A stretch of DNA of 64,000 nucleotides from Hansfordia pulvinata (lineage: Eukaryota; Ascomycota; Sordariomycetes; Xylariales): NCBI GenBank assembly GCA_006538405.1, contig BJKQ01000008.1, forward strand, positions 2,170,001 through 2,234,000, in the 5' to 3' direction. Below, piece after piece: positions 36,705 to 49,824 of this stretch. The first letter of the stretch is position 1. Each line of letters begins with the position of its first letter. The position numbers were made by a program, and so were the translations under genes. The notes under the pieces were generated by a model. That model saw only the letters and a program-made list of their open reading frames with translations. It did no database searches and was not told the DNA's origin.

Positions 36705-37809
36705 AAGAAGCAAGGCCAAGAAGAAAACACACATACAACAAAATACTGGGGCCAAGTAACGGGGCATTAGGGGCCAGAGTGGAACAATAGACAGAGCCCA
36801 GAATGCCACTGTGTCATTCACAGCGGCGGGGGGGATGTGGTGATACGGATATCATGAATGCCGAGACGGGGCAACTGTCACGAGGTGGGCAAAGGGGCCC
36901 GCAGACTGGATCGGTCGTCGCCCGCGACGCAACGCGGCGCACTGATTGCATGGGACACCCCTCTAAAGGCCCAGATGACGGCCATGCTGAGACTGAGCGT
37001 GCGTGAGTATGGCGAGACTTGCCCGCGACGTGCCTGTCTACCTGCACGGCGCGGATCCTCCCCGAGGGCAGCCGTTGGATTTACGCAGCCAAGTGATTCG
37101 GTTCGATTGAAACAAACAGGTCAAGACAGTCTGTGCGACTGGTGTCTATTTTTGTTACTCGATACGCCTTGAGAAAGAAATCTGGAAAAAAAAAAAAGCA
37201 AGAATGCATGTGACTCCTGCCTGGCATCTATGTACACAAGACTTGGACCGGCGGAGAAGCCGAGCCAAGCCGCGGGGAGGACCTCTGGCTGGCCCTCCCC
37301 TCATGCCCGTTCATCATGCCCTCTCGCAAACGCCTGAACGCCGTTGCTCGCGCGCACTTGCCCGCCCCAAACACGCCCGCCCTTCGAACCCTTCACTCTC
37401 TCTTGTTCTGCTTCGTAGTGCTGCCTTCTTCAGATGTTCATGTTTTTTTTTTCTTCGGCTGTGCGCCCAGGCCGCCCTGGGCCAGTCGGGTCCTTCATGG
37501 AATCCCTGTGGATCGTTTCAAGCGACCGGGGCCGTCGACCACGGGTTCCCGGGGAGCCCGCGGCAACCCATGGCGAACAAGTCGGAGCCGGAGCCGGAGA
37601 AGCGCGGTACGGGCCCGCGCTGTCCTCTGGGCCGCATCGGCGCCGTCGCCGCCGCTGCCCGCGTCGTCGTTGTCGCTGCTTACCCCCTTGGCGGCGTTCT
37701 CGTCGGGCTTGGCGTCCTACAATTCCTCGTCGCCGCCGCCGCCGCCGCCACCGCTGGAACCGGAGCCGGAGCCAGGGACGCCGGCAGCGAAGCGGCCTCG
37801 CGCGTCCTT
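36705..37809. other. Convergent 3' spacer between YjbQ and CFIm25 genes
   Basis: Both flanking genes end here, so it should hold both 3' UTRs. Runs of A (37188-37198) and T (37442-37451) are visible. No further gene was recognised. Confidence 0.4.
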
Positions 37810-38818
<1,009 letters not shown>

Positions 38819-38821
38819 GGC

Positions 38822-38840
38822 GTGTGTGTGTGTGTGTGTT
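38822..38840. repeat. (GT)n dinucleotide run next to the CFIm25 start
   Basis: Nine GT units start four bases beyond the initiation codon of the minus-strand CFIm25 gene, so the repeat (CA on the coding strand) lies in its 5' leader. Confidence 0.9.
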
Positions 38841-40449
38841 GGCGGGCGTCGGTGTTTACGGGTGCGGAAGGAGGAATGGAAGGGAGGGGGAGGTCGAGGC
38901 GCAGGTAGTGAGGGTGAGGATGGCAGTAGTAGTGGTGGTGGTTGGTGGTTGGTGGTGGATGTTGACGATGTTGTTGCGGGAGGGCGGCTGTAGAGCTTCC
39001 GCGACGAGACGGCTCCAGCTCACATTGGGTGGCGGCGATGGGCGAGCACAGCACCGCTGGAGACTGGAGCTATGGATGGCCGCTGTCGGGACCGCTCCTC
39101 AGTGGGCGAGCGCTGGGAGATGGGCCCTGGGCAGGGCTGTCCACGGGTGTTCCATGGAACGCTGCTGACCAAGTCCCCCAGCTGCTACGGGGGCCCGGGG
39201 GACAGCTGGTGCGCCTACAGGGCCTGAGCCAGGCGACGAGCAGCCCCTTAGGTGCCCCTTGCAGGCGCTACAGGCGCTACATGCACTGGAGATGACCCCT
39301 GGGGCTGGTTCTGCCAGGGCACCACCAGGCCACGGATAAAGGTGCCGTCTGGGGATAATCCACATGTGAAGCGCAAGCTGCAATACAGACCCTCGTCTCA
39401 CAGAAACTGCCACCCGCTTCTCACCTCAGCACCACAGTGTTCTCTGATCGACTAGCACTGGTTCCCTTCTAAGCCACTGAGGAAATGTGGTAACCAACGG
39501 CACCGCTGGGTAAATAGCAAGCCACGCGGAGCCAGCAGAGCGTCACGGGCATTGTTACGCTCTGCATGGAGGCCCCTAGGCCACTCGTTCTCTGCGGTGA
39601 AGACGTAATAGTCACGTTCCATGGCCAACTCGCTGGAGTCACTCGAGACTTTGCGTAGAATAATAAAACCTCATCCAACGGCGGATTTGTAGTGGCTGCT
39701 CTTCAACTTAGGGCTATTTACGAATGGAAACGGCAACCTTTCACAAGCCAATCCGTACTACACTTTGCATAAAGAGATGCCTCAGGTAAGGTCGCCCGCA
39801 AGAAACGATAGCTGTAGATGCTGCTCCATAAAAGAAATGCTTGCATAAAGCGTTATCGCAACCATTCATCTCATTGCCACCTCACTTTAGCGAATCGATG
39901 AAGGTATACTTAGGCAAGCCAAAGCCATACATAGCCCTCTCTGAACAACCTCAGCTTCAGCACTAAAAAGGCGTTACAGCTCAGTCACAAAGATTGCTCT
40001 CTTCACCCCTTGCTAGTCAGTCAGAAGCTATTGCCTTAAGCAACTCTTACTACCGATTGAGGCTCCGAACGGCCAGGCTCACGGAGCAAAAGCATCGTCA
40101 AGTGCTCGGGTCTCTTGTGCCTTTTCTCTCTACCTAATCCACTTGGTCACCATCAGGTATCCTGTCCACTCTTTCCATCCTACTTTCCCGACTCGACCTC
40201 TTTCTACCTTGCTTGGAACTTTTATCTCGCCTTCTCACCCCGGGTCAACATCACTCTTCCAAACCAACATCTCGCGTGCTCCGCTTCAAACCAATACCTC
40301 CCCTCCGGCCCATTTGATGCTTTCTTAATCCAGGCATCTCCCACTTTTGTAAGTCCTCTATCTTCTCTTCCCCCCTCTACACGCAAGGCTTCAACCTTAT
40401 CTCACTTGCACTCTTCAACTCTCCCATCGCAAAGCATCAATCCGCTCCA

Positions 40450-40560
40450 TTAGTCAATCGCCTCCACCTCCACCTTCACCTCCACTTCCACTTCCACCTT
40501 CACCTCCACTTTCACTTTTACCTTCACCTCCTCCTCCTTTTTCACCTTCACCTCCATCAT
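40450..40560 (+). repeat. Hexanucleotide-like CACCTC/CACTTC pyrimidine repeat
   Basis: Imperfect tandem units of the type TTCACCTCCACT run for about 110 bp in the upstream region of the GTPase gene. It is probably promoter or 5' UTR sequence; it does not code for a recognisable protein. Confidence 0.7.
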
Positions 40561-40895
40561 CACCTTCGTACACGAGCTTTCTTCCATCACAGATACCCCT
40601 CGTATCTTCTCTACTTACCATCATCTCTAAGCTGTACTCACATATTGCACACTGAAAGCATACCCAGCTGACACTCATACTTGAATCACTTGAAGCTACA
40701 AAGCCAGAAGTACTTCTAACTTCTCTCGACAACATCAACTTCAGCCACTTCATTCCGAGTGCGGTCACGTCTAGCTTTCAGCACTTCACTTCTCATTCCG
40801 CTATCACCCAGACGACATCGCGGCCATCTGGCATTGGAGCATCATCTCCCCTTGACATCTCCTTGCTGCTTCCGGGTCAGAACAAGACCCTTACA

Positions 40896-43800
40896 ATGGA
40901 GAGCAACGATATCAAGCAAGAGCTTGGAGCGGTCGTGAAGCAAGAGGTTGTGGAACAGGGCGAGGCCATCTCGCAGCCGTCACAAGCTCATGACACGGAG
41001 GATGCTCAACTGAGCCCCCCGGCTCAGGATGACTCCTCAAGCGAATCGGAGGAGAGCGATTCTGATTCAGAAGAGACCCCAAGTGATGATCCAATCACCT
41101 TCCCTCATCTGGAAGCTGCTCTGCAGAAAACATCTGTGGCACAGCTCGACCGTGATGTTCGTTCTGGTCTCGAGGTTCTCGACAAAATCCTTGATTGCTT
41201 GAAACGTGGAAGATCAAAACAGGTTACCCAATGGGAATCAGACGTCACACAAACCCATGAGCAGTACTCGGAAACACCCTACGTCGTGGCAGTCGTGGGA
41301 GCCACTGGACATGGCAAGAGTTCTCTTATCAACGCACTTCTTGGCGAAGTCAATCTCGTGCCCACCAGCGGCAAAGGTGCAGCATGCACTGCTGTTGTCA
41401 CCGAAGTATCTCACAACGCATCCACAGACGATGATTGCGTCTATAAGTCCGAGGCAGACTTCCTTACTGTGAAAGAATGGGACGAAGAGTTCCAAAACAT
41501 GTGCAAGGACGTCACTCTGGAAGATGGCCAACTCTCTCCGGAGATCCGTGAGCGGGAAAGTGGCGCTGCAACCTCATGGTCGAAGCTCAAGGTTCTCTTC
41601 CCGGGCATAAAGCGCCAATTGTGGCCTTACTACGACAAAGAGGCTCTTAGAAAGGACCCCGCGATCCTGAAGATGGTTGGTAAGAACCACAGCGAGAGCC
41701 ACAGAAACGTTAAAGACTTGATGAAACACGCCAAATCATACTCTTCCGGCGGGCTGACCAAGGTTACATGGCAACAAAATTCTGATATTGTCCATGCCCA
41801 TGGAAACAACATTGTCCAAGCTATGAGCAGCGCTCAGGGAGGCAATGCCGCCGCGCGGCCGGTCGAGGAGGCGCAAGAGGACGCAGAGCTCTTTATGGAC
41901 GATGATGGCGATCAAGTCGAGCCAGCTGAGGACGTTCAAAGCCATGCCAATGCAAACGACGCTGTTGTCGACAAGAATAGTATTCTTTCTCAACAGAGTC
42001 AACAATACCACAAATCAGTGACCGAGAAAGGTTTCCGCAAGTTCAGGATGTGGCCTCTCATCAAGAAGGTTCGCATTAGGACTCGAGAAAAGCTTCTGTC
42101 CAACGGCCTGTCTGTCGCAGATGTTGTAAGTCGTCCCCTTGTTTCTTGCTGCAGTATATCGATCATGACGCTGACACCGCACTGCAAAAGCCTGGCACTC
42201 AAGACAGCAATGCGGCAAGAGGAGCGATGGCAAACCGGTATATCGAGACCTGTAACGAAACATGGGTCGTGGCCGATTCAACTCGAGCTATCAACGACAG
42301 GGCTGCTCAGGAACTTCTTGGCAAGAGCTTCAGGAGACAGCTCCATCTCGACGGCAGTCTCGACTCTCTCACTTTCATATGCACAAAGGCCGATATTCAA
42401 AGGCTGGATGAAGCAGTGCACGAATTCGGGTTAGGACACGAGTATGAGAAGGTGAAAGAACAGGAGACGGCCATTAAGGAGTTCAAAAAGGATGCAGAAG
42501 CCAGGGCCAAGAGAATCCAGCACGACCGGGAAACTCTGAGTCTGGTCCAAAAAGAGATCGAATCTCGGCTTGGACAGCTCAGAGAGGCGCTTCTTATATG
42601 CAAAGCTGAAGGATCAGTGAGCACTATCCCCTCGACGCAGAAAAGGAAAAGGAAGAACACTGGTGGTGGTGGGTCGAGCAAGAAGCGAGCAAGACGTGAG
42701 AAGGAGAGTCAAGAGCCTTCAGAGGTTGAGTTGACCTTGCAAAAGATGGACGAGAAAGCGCCATGCCAGCTGAACGGGGGCCCCTATGACGAGGCCCAGA
42801 TCCAAGACACTGTTCGCTACTACGAAGACGAGAAAAGCGAGTTAGAGGACAAAGAAGAGGCACTGGAGGAAGCATTGGAACAGGACAAAAGCAAGCGCGG
42901 AAAGCTGAGGCATGATCACAAAGTGTCGTTGATGAATCTGCGCCATGAGTATATCCAGAAGCGTCAACGATACATGGGAGCTGGGGTTCGAGGACAATTT
43001 GCTGAGATGCTTCGAGAGTGAGTTATTTTAAGGCAAAGGTCCCATAAGCATGTCGTTGCTAACACGAGAACAGCTTGGAGCAAGTCAACTCGAACAGTGA
43101 CGACCCAGGAGATGGTAACACAGCCGCAGAATACGTGGATGACAACAGCTTTACCAAACGTGCTCAGGCCCTTCCGGTCTTCTGCGTCAGTAGCCAGGCA
43201 TACCAAGCCTTTCAGGGCCTGTGTGACGGAGATACGAGCACCCACGGCTTTCCTGACATAGAGTCGACCGATATGCCCCGTCTGATAAGGTTTGCTAAAG
43301 AAGCATCTGAAGCTCACCGGATTCGAGGCCATAAGCACTTCTTGAACAGCTTGCTCGGCACTGTCTTAGCGATGGCCCTCTGGTCCCGACAGCACAACCT
43401 TGACGCCAAAGCTGAAGCCAAGCGGTTGAAACAGCCAAAAGACAACGTCAAACGTGAAACCGATGTCCTCGAAACAGTAAGAAGACTCCTTGCATTACAT
43501 CGTGAGAGCCCTTGACCTAATCGCTTCACAGAAACTGAGGAGGGCTGTTAGCAGTCTCATGGAAGATATCAAGATCCGGACTTTAGATATCCTCCTCGGT
43601 CAGTTGCACAAGGCCGTGTCGAAGGCAGAAGAGGAAGCGGGTGATATCGCACAACAATGGCCGAAAGGGCCAAACAACCCAGGCGGGTTCCCCTTCGCAA
43701 CATACAAAGCTGCCTGTAGGCGCAAGTAAGTCGCGAGCCTCTTGAACCCCCGAGTGTGTCTGACGTCAATTCAGGGGTTGCTATGAATCTAGATTTGGCG

Positions 43801-44684
43801 AGATCGACTTCAATGCCGGTAAGTAGTATCAGTTACGACCGAGTCTCAACTCTTCCTTAAGATGAGCCCACTAACCAGGGAACAAGACCTTGCCAATCCA
43901 CTCATCCAGGACCTGGTGAAGCCGTGGCGGGACGCCTTTGAGAGCATCAAGGCCGCGATCAAAGGTGCAATGGTCGAGATGGAGCGTACCATCGAAGAGT
44001 TCGTCCAGCAGACTCAGGTTCACATCAAGAATTTCTTGTCCGTATCCGTCTTGAACAGCATCAAGAAACAGCTCTGCAGTTTCACGGCGACAGTTGACCG
44101 TATCTACAAGAAAGTCGAGGATATCATGGAGCAGCATCGGAAGGCTTCCAGTCGCCTTATCGTGCCTGAGGTCCAAGATTTCATGAATCAAATATACGAG
44201 AGATGCGCCGAGGAGAAAGGTAAGAACAAGGTTCATTCTAAATAGCAATGCGGAATTAACCACGGCCACAGGAAAGGGTTCGTTCATTCGCATGCAGGAA
44301 ATCATGCAGAACTTTATCGAAACCAAGAAGTTCTCGATATTCAGAAGCATCCCCAAAGTGGTGAAGGAAGATCTGGACCAGATGTGCGATGAAATGGGCG
44401 CTTCCCTCCAAGAATGGGTGGGCGGCACTCTGAGAAAGGTCGATACTGCCTTTGGAAACGTCCTGCCAGATGGCAATGATGACCATGACGCAGCAGAGAC
44501 AAATCTGTCGCGGAAAGAGATCTGGGACATCTTGAGCCAAACTGACGAGCTCTTCATGGTTGAGCCGGAAGAGGCCGACGAGCATTCCACCGACGAGCCG
44601 GAAAAGGCCGACGAGCATTCTACGGATGAGTCGGAAGAGGAGAGCGAGCTTTCTATGTCCGAGTCGGAACAGGACGAAGATTGA
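40896..44684 (+). CDS. Large dynamin-like GTPase (fungal SLIP-GC-like) with nuclear localisation signals
   Basis: Seven exons (40896-42125, 42191-43017, 43074-43476, 43532-43725, 43775-43818, 43879-44219, 44272-44684) give about 1150 residues if one base is missing at the GGG 43878-43880. GTPase motifs are G1 GATGHGKSS at residues 135-143, G3 DVPG at 409-412 (formed across the first intron) and G4 TKAD at 475-478. The G1-G3 spacing is unusually long, with an acidic insert (EDAELFMDDDGDQ). A helical, charged region follows, then KRKRKNTGGGGSSKKRARRE, a strong nuclear signal. Later parts include CYESRFGEIDFN and a helical stalk-like region. The tail is acidic with a repeated ADEHSTDE unit. It is lower in GC than its neighbours, and such P-loop genes are often expanded and variable in Pezizomycotina. 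The substrate and role are unknown; SLIP-GC-like is inferred from motif order, not proven. Confidence 0.8.
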
Positions 44685-44980
44685 GCTTCCCTGGAATCCC
44701 ACAGCAATACGAGGTCCTCCCATTCGAAACTGCATTCACCAAACAATGGGCAGACCATCTTCATATCTTGCTCACCAACTTAGCTACGCATTACAGAATC
44801 TCGAGCTGGGATATGCTCACGACACAGCGATTGATTTATCATCCTCCCGGCGTTGCAGATCATTTGCGATGCTTTCTGGCTGAGTTCCCCGGACCACGGC
44901 ATGGAGGCTCAAAGGGGCACAAGCTATTTCTTTCATTCTCGAGCTCACAAGATCCTGCGATTTACCTCAATGCGTTATGA
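44681..44980 (+). other. Orphan open frame directly after the GTPase stop; possible C-terminal extension
   Basis: A 100-codon frame without an ATG at its start reads SFPGIPQQYEVLPFETAF and later HYRISSWDML and KLFLSFSSSQDP, which looks more protein-like than the usual shadow frames. It lies in the frame that would be reached if one base were missing near 44676 (GAAGATTGAGC). That is the same direction of error seen in other genes here. Then the GTPase would end at 44980 rather than 44684. It could also be a gene relic. Confidence 0.35.
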
Positions 44981-47900
44981 TTTTCCGCGGTCCTCTGGAA
45001 CGTCTCTGCCATCTCACTATCCTAGATAGGTAGACAGTAAATATACAAAAACACAAAAAAAAAAGTATTTATTATAAATCAGCATCTCCTTCGTAGACCT
45101 CGCTGCCGTGAATTGACACCCTCATCAAAGCGGCGCCACGGAGTCTGCGCGCCTTCTCGCTTCGGCAGCGACCACAGCCTCCAAGCCCGTATTCCTCATC
45201 GTCGTCTCTGGCACCAGGCCGCACAAAACAGGACACGCGACGACCTTGCGCGAGATCAGAAGCAGCTCATGAACTGACTGTCCTCCAGCAACTCACCAGC
45301 GAACACGGCCGAAGAGCAGGCGCATCTTCTCCGAGATACACCGCCCCGAATCGCGGCGCGATAGCCAGCATCCAACGAGCAGCCCACCGCCAATGCCAGA
45401 GGGATGCGCCTGTGTCTCTGTCTGCCGCTCACGTCGGACCCGATCACCGCGCCTCATCACCGGTCTCGCCATAAAGGCAAGCCAGCCAGCATAGCTCCTC
45501 CGGCGCGGCGCCTACACGGCCGATGGACGCGCCAGACCCGTCCGGGCCCCCTCTCCGCCTTCCATCCAGGCCGCGCCGCAGGGCGTGACCATCGTCATTC
45601 CCATTTCCCGTGCTTTTGATTCCCATCGCCTCTTTCAGCCCCTTAGTTTTCTCAAACCCCCTAAGGACTAGTCGTTAACAGCCCGCGTAAGCCGCTTGAA
45701 TAAGAACAGGCAAAAGAGAAGACGGGGGCCGTGCAGAGCGATGGGAGCGAAAGGGGCGTGCCCACGAGTAACGGGTTCGAGCCAGGCTCGGGTCGTGGGC
45801 TACGGGTGTGGCTTCGAGACCTGGGGGGAACGGGATCGAGATACGTGGCTCTTTTCCGCTTTCACGCCAAGCAGAGGGGTGTTGTGTCTTCTCCTCTGAG
45901 GTTTCTGCGTCCCGTTCTAAGGGGAAAAACAAAAAGGGAGGGAAGGGGGGGGGAGGGGGGCGACTGTGCAAGATCCCGCGGCCGCCCGCGATCCGGATCC
46001 CGGGAATCTGGACCGCGTCGCACCCGCCCCTCTACGAGTAAGCCTCTGTCTGCGCCCGGCGGCATGCGAGCAGACGGAGTTGCCCCGAGGGCAAGGAGAG
46101 ACAGGAGGAGGGCTCTCCTTCGAATGTGAAGAAGCGAAGAAGGGGGCAGGGAACAAGGCGCCCACGGAGAAGCCGAGAGTGAGACATGCATTCCTCACCC
46201 GCGAAGAAACTTGGTCACATATCAGATTGTGAGAGGTCGGGCCGCGCCCAGGTCGCCCGAGAGGCACAGCGCCGCCGACCCGGCTGGCGGGGGTGGGGGT
46301 GGCTTTCCGCGTTCGGGGATTCTATGGCCTTTTCTCTCTGCTCGGTCCTGTCTGGGAGGCGCGGACGACAAGACTCAAGGGAGCATTTTCAGCACCTGAA
46401 GCTCTCCCGACCAGGAGAAAGGGGAGGGCGACGGACCGAGATCGACAACTGACAGAGGCCGAGGGCAGCCACGCACTCGTACCTTTCTGCGGCGGCGGCA
46501 AGCCCCTGACCTGACAAAGTCGGGCCCAAGACGCTGCCGCGGTGCATACGGGCATCTCGCGAGGGTCTCTTGTTTCCTTGGGCTTCGCTTCGCAAACTCT
46601 GGAGGTCGTCGCGCGCGCCAATGCAGGAATCGTACGAGTTACGTACGTTGCAGACAAAGGCGACCAAGTTCGGAAACGAAAGCAGCCAGCCGGGCTGGAG
46701 GAGGAGGAGGAGGAGGAGGAGGAGGAGGAGAAGCGGCAGGAACCGCGAAGAAGAAAGGCCCCGGAGTGGCCCGCAACAAGCGTCCCGGCTTACCGTGTCC
46801 CGCCCGTGGCTCGTTGGATGCTGGCGGGTTTAAGGGCTGGGCGTTGTTTTGATTTGATAATCCTGTCTTTGCACGGCAGCTCCAGATGCAGGTCATAAGC
46901 CCCTCCCCCTCCTCCTCCTCCTTCATCTGCAGAGAGGATGGGAGGCAGCCCGATTGGACGACAGACCGGAGCTCAGACGGCGACGTCTCCGGGAACCAGT
47001 CAGCGAGAGGCCCGACGAGAAAACAATTTTTTTTTTCCTTCTTCTTCGATTCTTGACAGCCGGGTACTGCGCTGATGCGGGGCTGCTGAGGAAGAGAGAG
47101 GGAATACTCGTAACAAAATGCGGCACGGCACACGAGTAGTCTGCAGCCCACGCGGCACGGCACAGCACGGCACGGGAGGTATGTATGTACGAGTATGTTT
47201 CTACGGGACACCATGATGCGACGCTGTCTGCAGAGCCGGGCCGCAGATCCCATCAGAGCGGGAGGAGAGAGCACCGAGAGACAGAGAAGAAGAAGAAGAA
47301 AAAAGAGGGGGAAGAAAGGCCCCGACGACCGACTCCGTGGATCCGGCTGGCGTCCGGCGAGAACAGATCACGGAATTCATCCATTTTCAGTGATCCTCTT
47401 GCTCACCGGCCTGAGGCCTACAAGGCAAGGGCATGCAGCCAGCCCGGTGCGCTTCGACTGGGTCCTCTGCCATCAGAACACCCTCGTCTCGATAAGGGGA
47501 TCACTTGTTGTCACCCCGTTCTGGTTGGCGAGCGGCGCGCTGCTCTTGAAGTCTTCTGACAACTTCATACCTTATAGGTTGTACGAAGAGGAAACGCCGG
47601 ACCCGGAACAGCATACTCGTAGAAGATTCCGATGAAGATACCTGTTCTGGGGCTTGAAGGAGAACAGACGTTGTTTTAGTAATCATGAAAGCAAGCTTGC
47701 ATCAATTCTTTTAGCGCTCCCACCACCAAATTCCTGCAGCAATTTCCTTACAAAGGCCCAAGCATTACATCTTCCAGCAGAAAGCAGACGGTGATTAGAT
47801 GGCGAGAGAAGGTCTCGTTGACAAATAAAGGGGGTTTTACATGAGTAAACATCAGCAGATACCGGCTGGCAGCGCCGGCCGAAAAGGGGGAGTGGAAGGG

Positions 47901-48158
47901 TAAGGGGAAGAGTAAAGGGGGGAGGGGAAGGTTCGGGAAAGAGAACATGGGCTTTCTGGGTATTAGCATTAGGTGATGAGCGCCGACATGCCCCCTCTCT
48001 CTCTGCCTCTAAAGGGACGCGGGGATCAACCCCAAACTTCGAGCGACACTGCCGTGGCAACCCCGTAGCTGCGTCGCGCCTCATGCATAACGCCGATACG
48101 CTTCTGCACCGACGAAACGCAAGACCGCCACATCCTGGCCAAGCCCCAGGGAGATCTC
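44685..48158. other. Gene-free interval between the GTPase and the RRM gene
   Basis: After the possible extension to 44980 and an A-rich stretch near 45045-45075 (perhaps a 3' end), no supported coding region was seen. Several GC-rich frames of up to about 210 codons have no domain. Dispersed 8-mers occur at 46033, 47189 and 47614. Confidence 0.45.
46697..46730. repeat. (GGA)n trinucleotide run
   Basis: About eleven perfect GAG/GGA units in gene-free sequence. Confidence 0.9.
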
Positions 48159-49824
48159 TCACTTCAAAGAGCGCGACGTCGAGCCGTGAGCGATAACGAT
48201 GCCTTGATGGCCCTTTCCGGCGTGCTGCTGCTGTTGCTGCTGCTTCTGTTTGCCGCCAGCCGCAGACGACGACGACGCCGAAGAAGACGACGACGCCAAG
48301 CTCGATACGCTCTCCTTCCTATCCTTCTTGGACGACCTGCTGTGCGAGGCCGAAGACAGAAGCGACGACGCCCAGGACGACGAAGACACGGACGAGTCCT
48401 TGGATTTTGTGCTCTTGTGCCCGCCGCCGCCGCCGCTTCCATCCCTGGCGCTTGCGACCGAGAGCGCGCTATTGCTGCTGCTGCTACTGCTCCCGTCCTT
48501 AGTATGCTCGACAGAAAGCGTTCGCCCGCCATGTTTGACCCCGTTCAGCTTGCGAATGGTGCGGCTGGCGGCCTCCTCGCTCGGTAGCGTTACCCGCGCG
48601 TAGCCCCGTGTCGCCGTCGCCGTCGCCGTCGCCGTCGCGTGTCCGCTTCCCTCGGCCGACGACGCCGACGCCAGCGGTATGTCCACCTTGACCACCTTCC
48701 CGGCCCGTACCCCGTGTGCCGCGCCACCAGCTCCAGCACCTCGTCTGCCGTCACTTGAGCCGGTAGCTGCTTGATGATGATCTTCCTGCGCCGCGTTGGG
48801 GCGGCGGCGGCAGCGGCGGCGGCCGTGCTGTGGATCTTTTTCGTTCTTGGTGTTTTCGCGCCGGCCGACGACAACGACGACGTCGAAGACGGAGCGGTCT
48901 CAATAACGCCGCCGTCGCCTCCCAGCCACGTTTGGTAGTCGCCGGCCTGGCTGGAAGCTGCCGTGTAGTGGTACTGTGCGCCGTCGGCGTCGTTGACTGC
49001 GTACGCCGCGGCATCCACGCCGTAGCTGCCAGCGCCGACGTAAGGGTAGCAGTAGTACGCCTCTCCGTAGTCGCTGTTGCAGTACATCGGGCTGGTCGCG
49101 TATGCTGGCTGTCCGGCCGCCGGCACAGTATTGGGATCTGGTCAGCGTCGAGCCGGACGGAACGCATTTCTGTAGAAGATGTGTCGCGTGGATTTCTAGG
49201 AGTAGCGGGAGGGGAGGGGAGGTGCAGAAAGCGGCCCCGGTATTTGCTTCTTGACGGGGGGGTTCTGTAGACGGCGCAAACGGCTTACCTGCATATACTG
49301 CACTTCCCCTTGCGCCGGGGCCGAGTGAGAGGCGGAGACGGGTTGGCCCCCATCGCCGCTCGAGACGTCCACGAGATCCTTGATCCACAGAGGCTCCGTG
49401 GCGTTCCTGCCGTCTGCGCAGATTTTCCTGTCCTTGAAGATGCCGTTCTGAAGGAGATCTGGCGACTGTCAGCTCGTGGACGGAATACACAGCCTGCACA
49501 GGAGACGGAGTGAGATGTCTCGAACCTAAAGCTGCGTCAAAGCCCTCGCGTCCCAACACACACACCCAGCCACTGGTGCTGTCATTGAACACCTCGACAT
49601 GTTCGACAGAGCACACCACGCGCAAGTAATCCTTGAGGTGCTGCCAAGACGTCTTCCAGGGGAGCTAGAGGCCGTCAGTCACGTGGCACGCGGCAAAGAA
49701 CTCGCACTCGCCAACTCACATTCGAAAAGGGGATATAGTATTTGCCCGTCGCAGATCCGGGCGGTACCATAAGCTGTCTGGTCCCGTTCACAGACCCTTG
49801 ATACGTCGAGTCACTTTGCGACAT
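48159..49824 (-). CDS. RNA-binding protein with two RRM domains
   Basis: Exons 49824-49720, 49664-49526, 49458-49289 and 49137-48159 encode about 464 residues if two single-base deficits are allowed. The first RRM-like domain spans exons 2 and 3 (TSWQHLKDYLRVVCSVEHVE, STSGWVCVLGREGFDAAL, NGIFKDRKICADGRNATEP). A Tyr/Ala/Ser-rich linker follows. The second RRM starts KIIIKQLPAQVTADEVLELV (RNP2) and has RGYARVTLPSEEAASRTIRK (RNP1). The tail is Ser-rich with polyglutamine (KQKQQQQQQHAGK). The frame breaks inside the second RRM at the CCC run 48699-48701, between HTGYGPG and KVVKVDIP; the second deficit is probably at 49133-49135, next to the exon 4 acceptor. The exon 2 donor (GTTCGA) is weak. An ATG at 49875 would lengthen the N terminus. 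The RNA target is unknown; fungi have uncharacterised proteins of this type. Confidence 0.75.

Larger units (their letters stand above)
38819..40895. other. Divergent interval between CFIm25 (-) and the GTPase (+)
   Basis: Contains both promoters. A GT repeat lies immediately upstream of the CFIm25 start. From about 39440 onward GC content drops. A pyrimidine-rich block at 40450-40560 precedes the GTPase gene. No coding exon was recognised. Confidence 0.45.

Noticed and set aside
45774..45783. GGTTCGAGCC resembling a tRNA B box
   Set aside because: No A box at a suitable distance and no acceptor or T-stem pairing around it.
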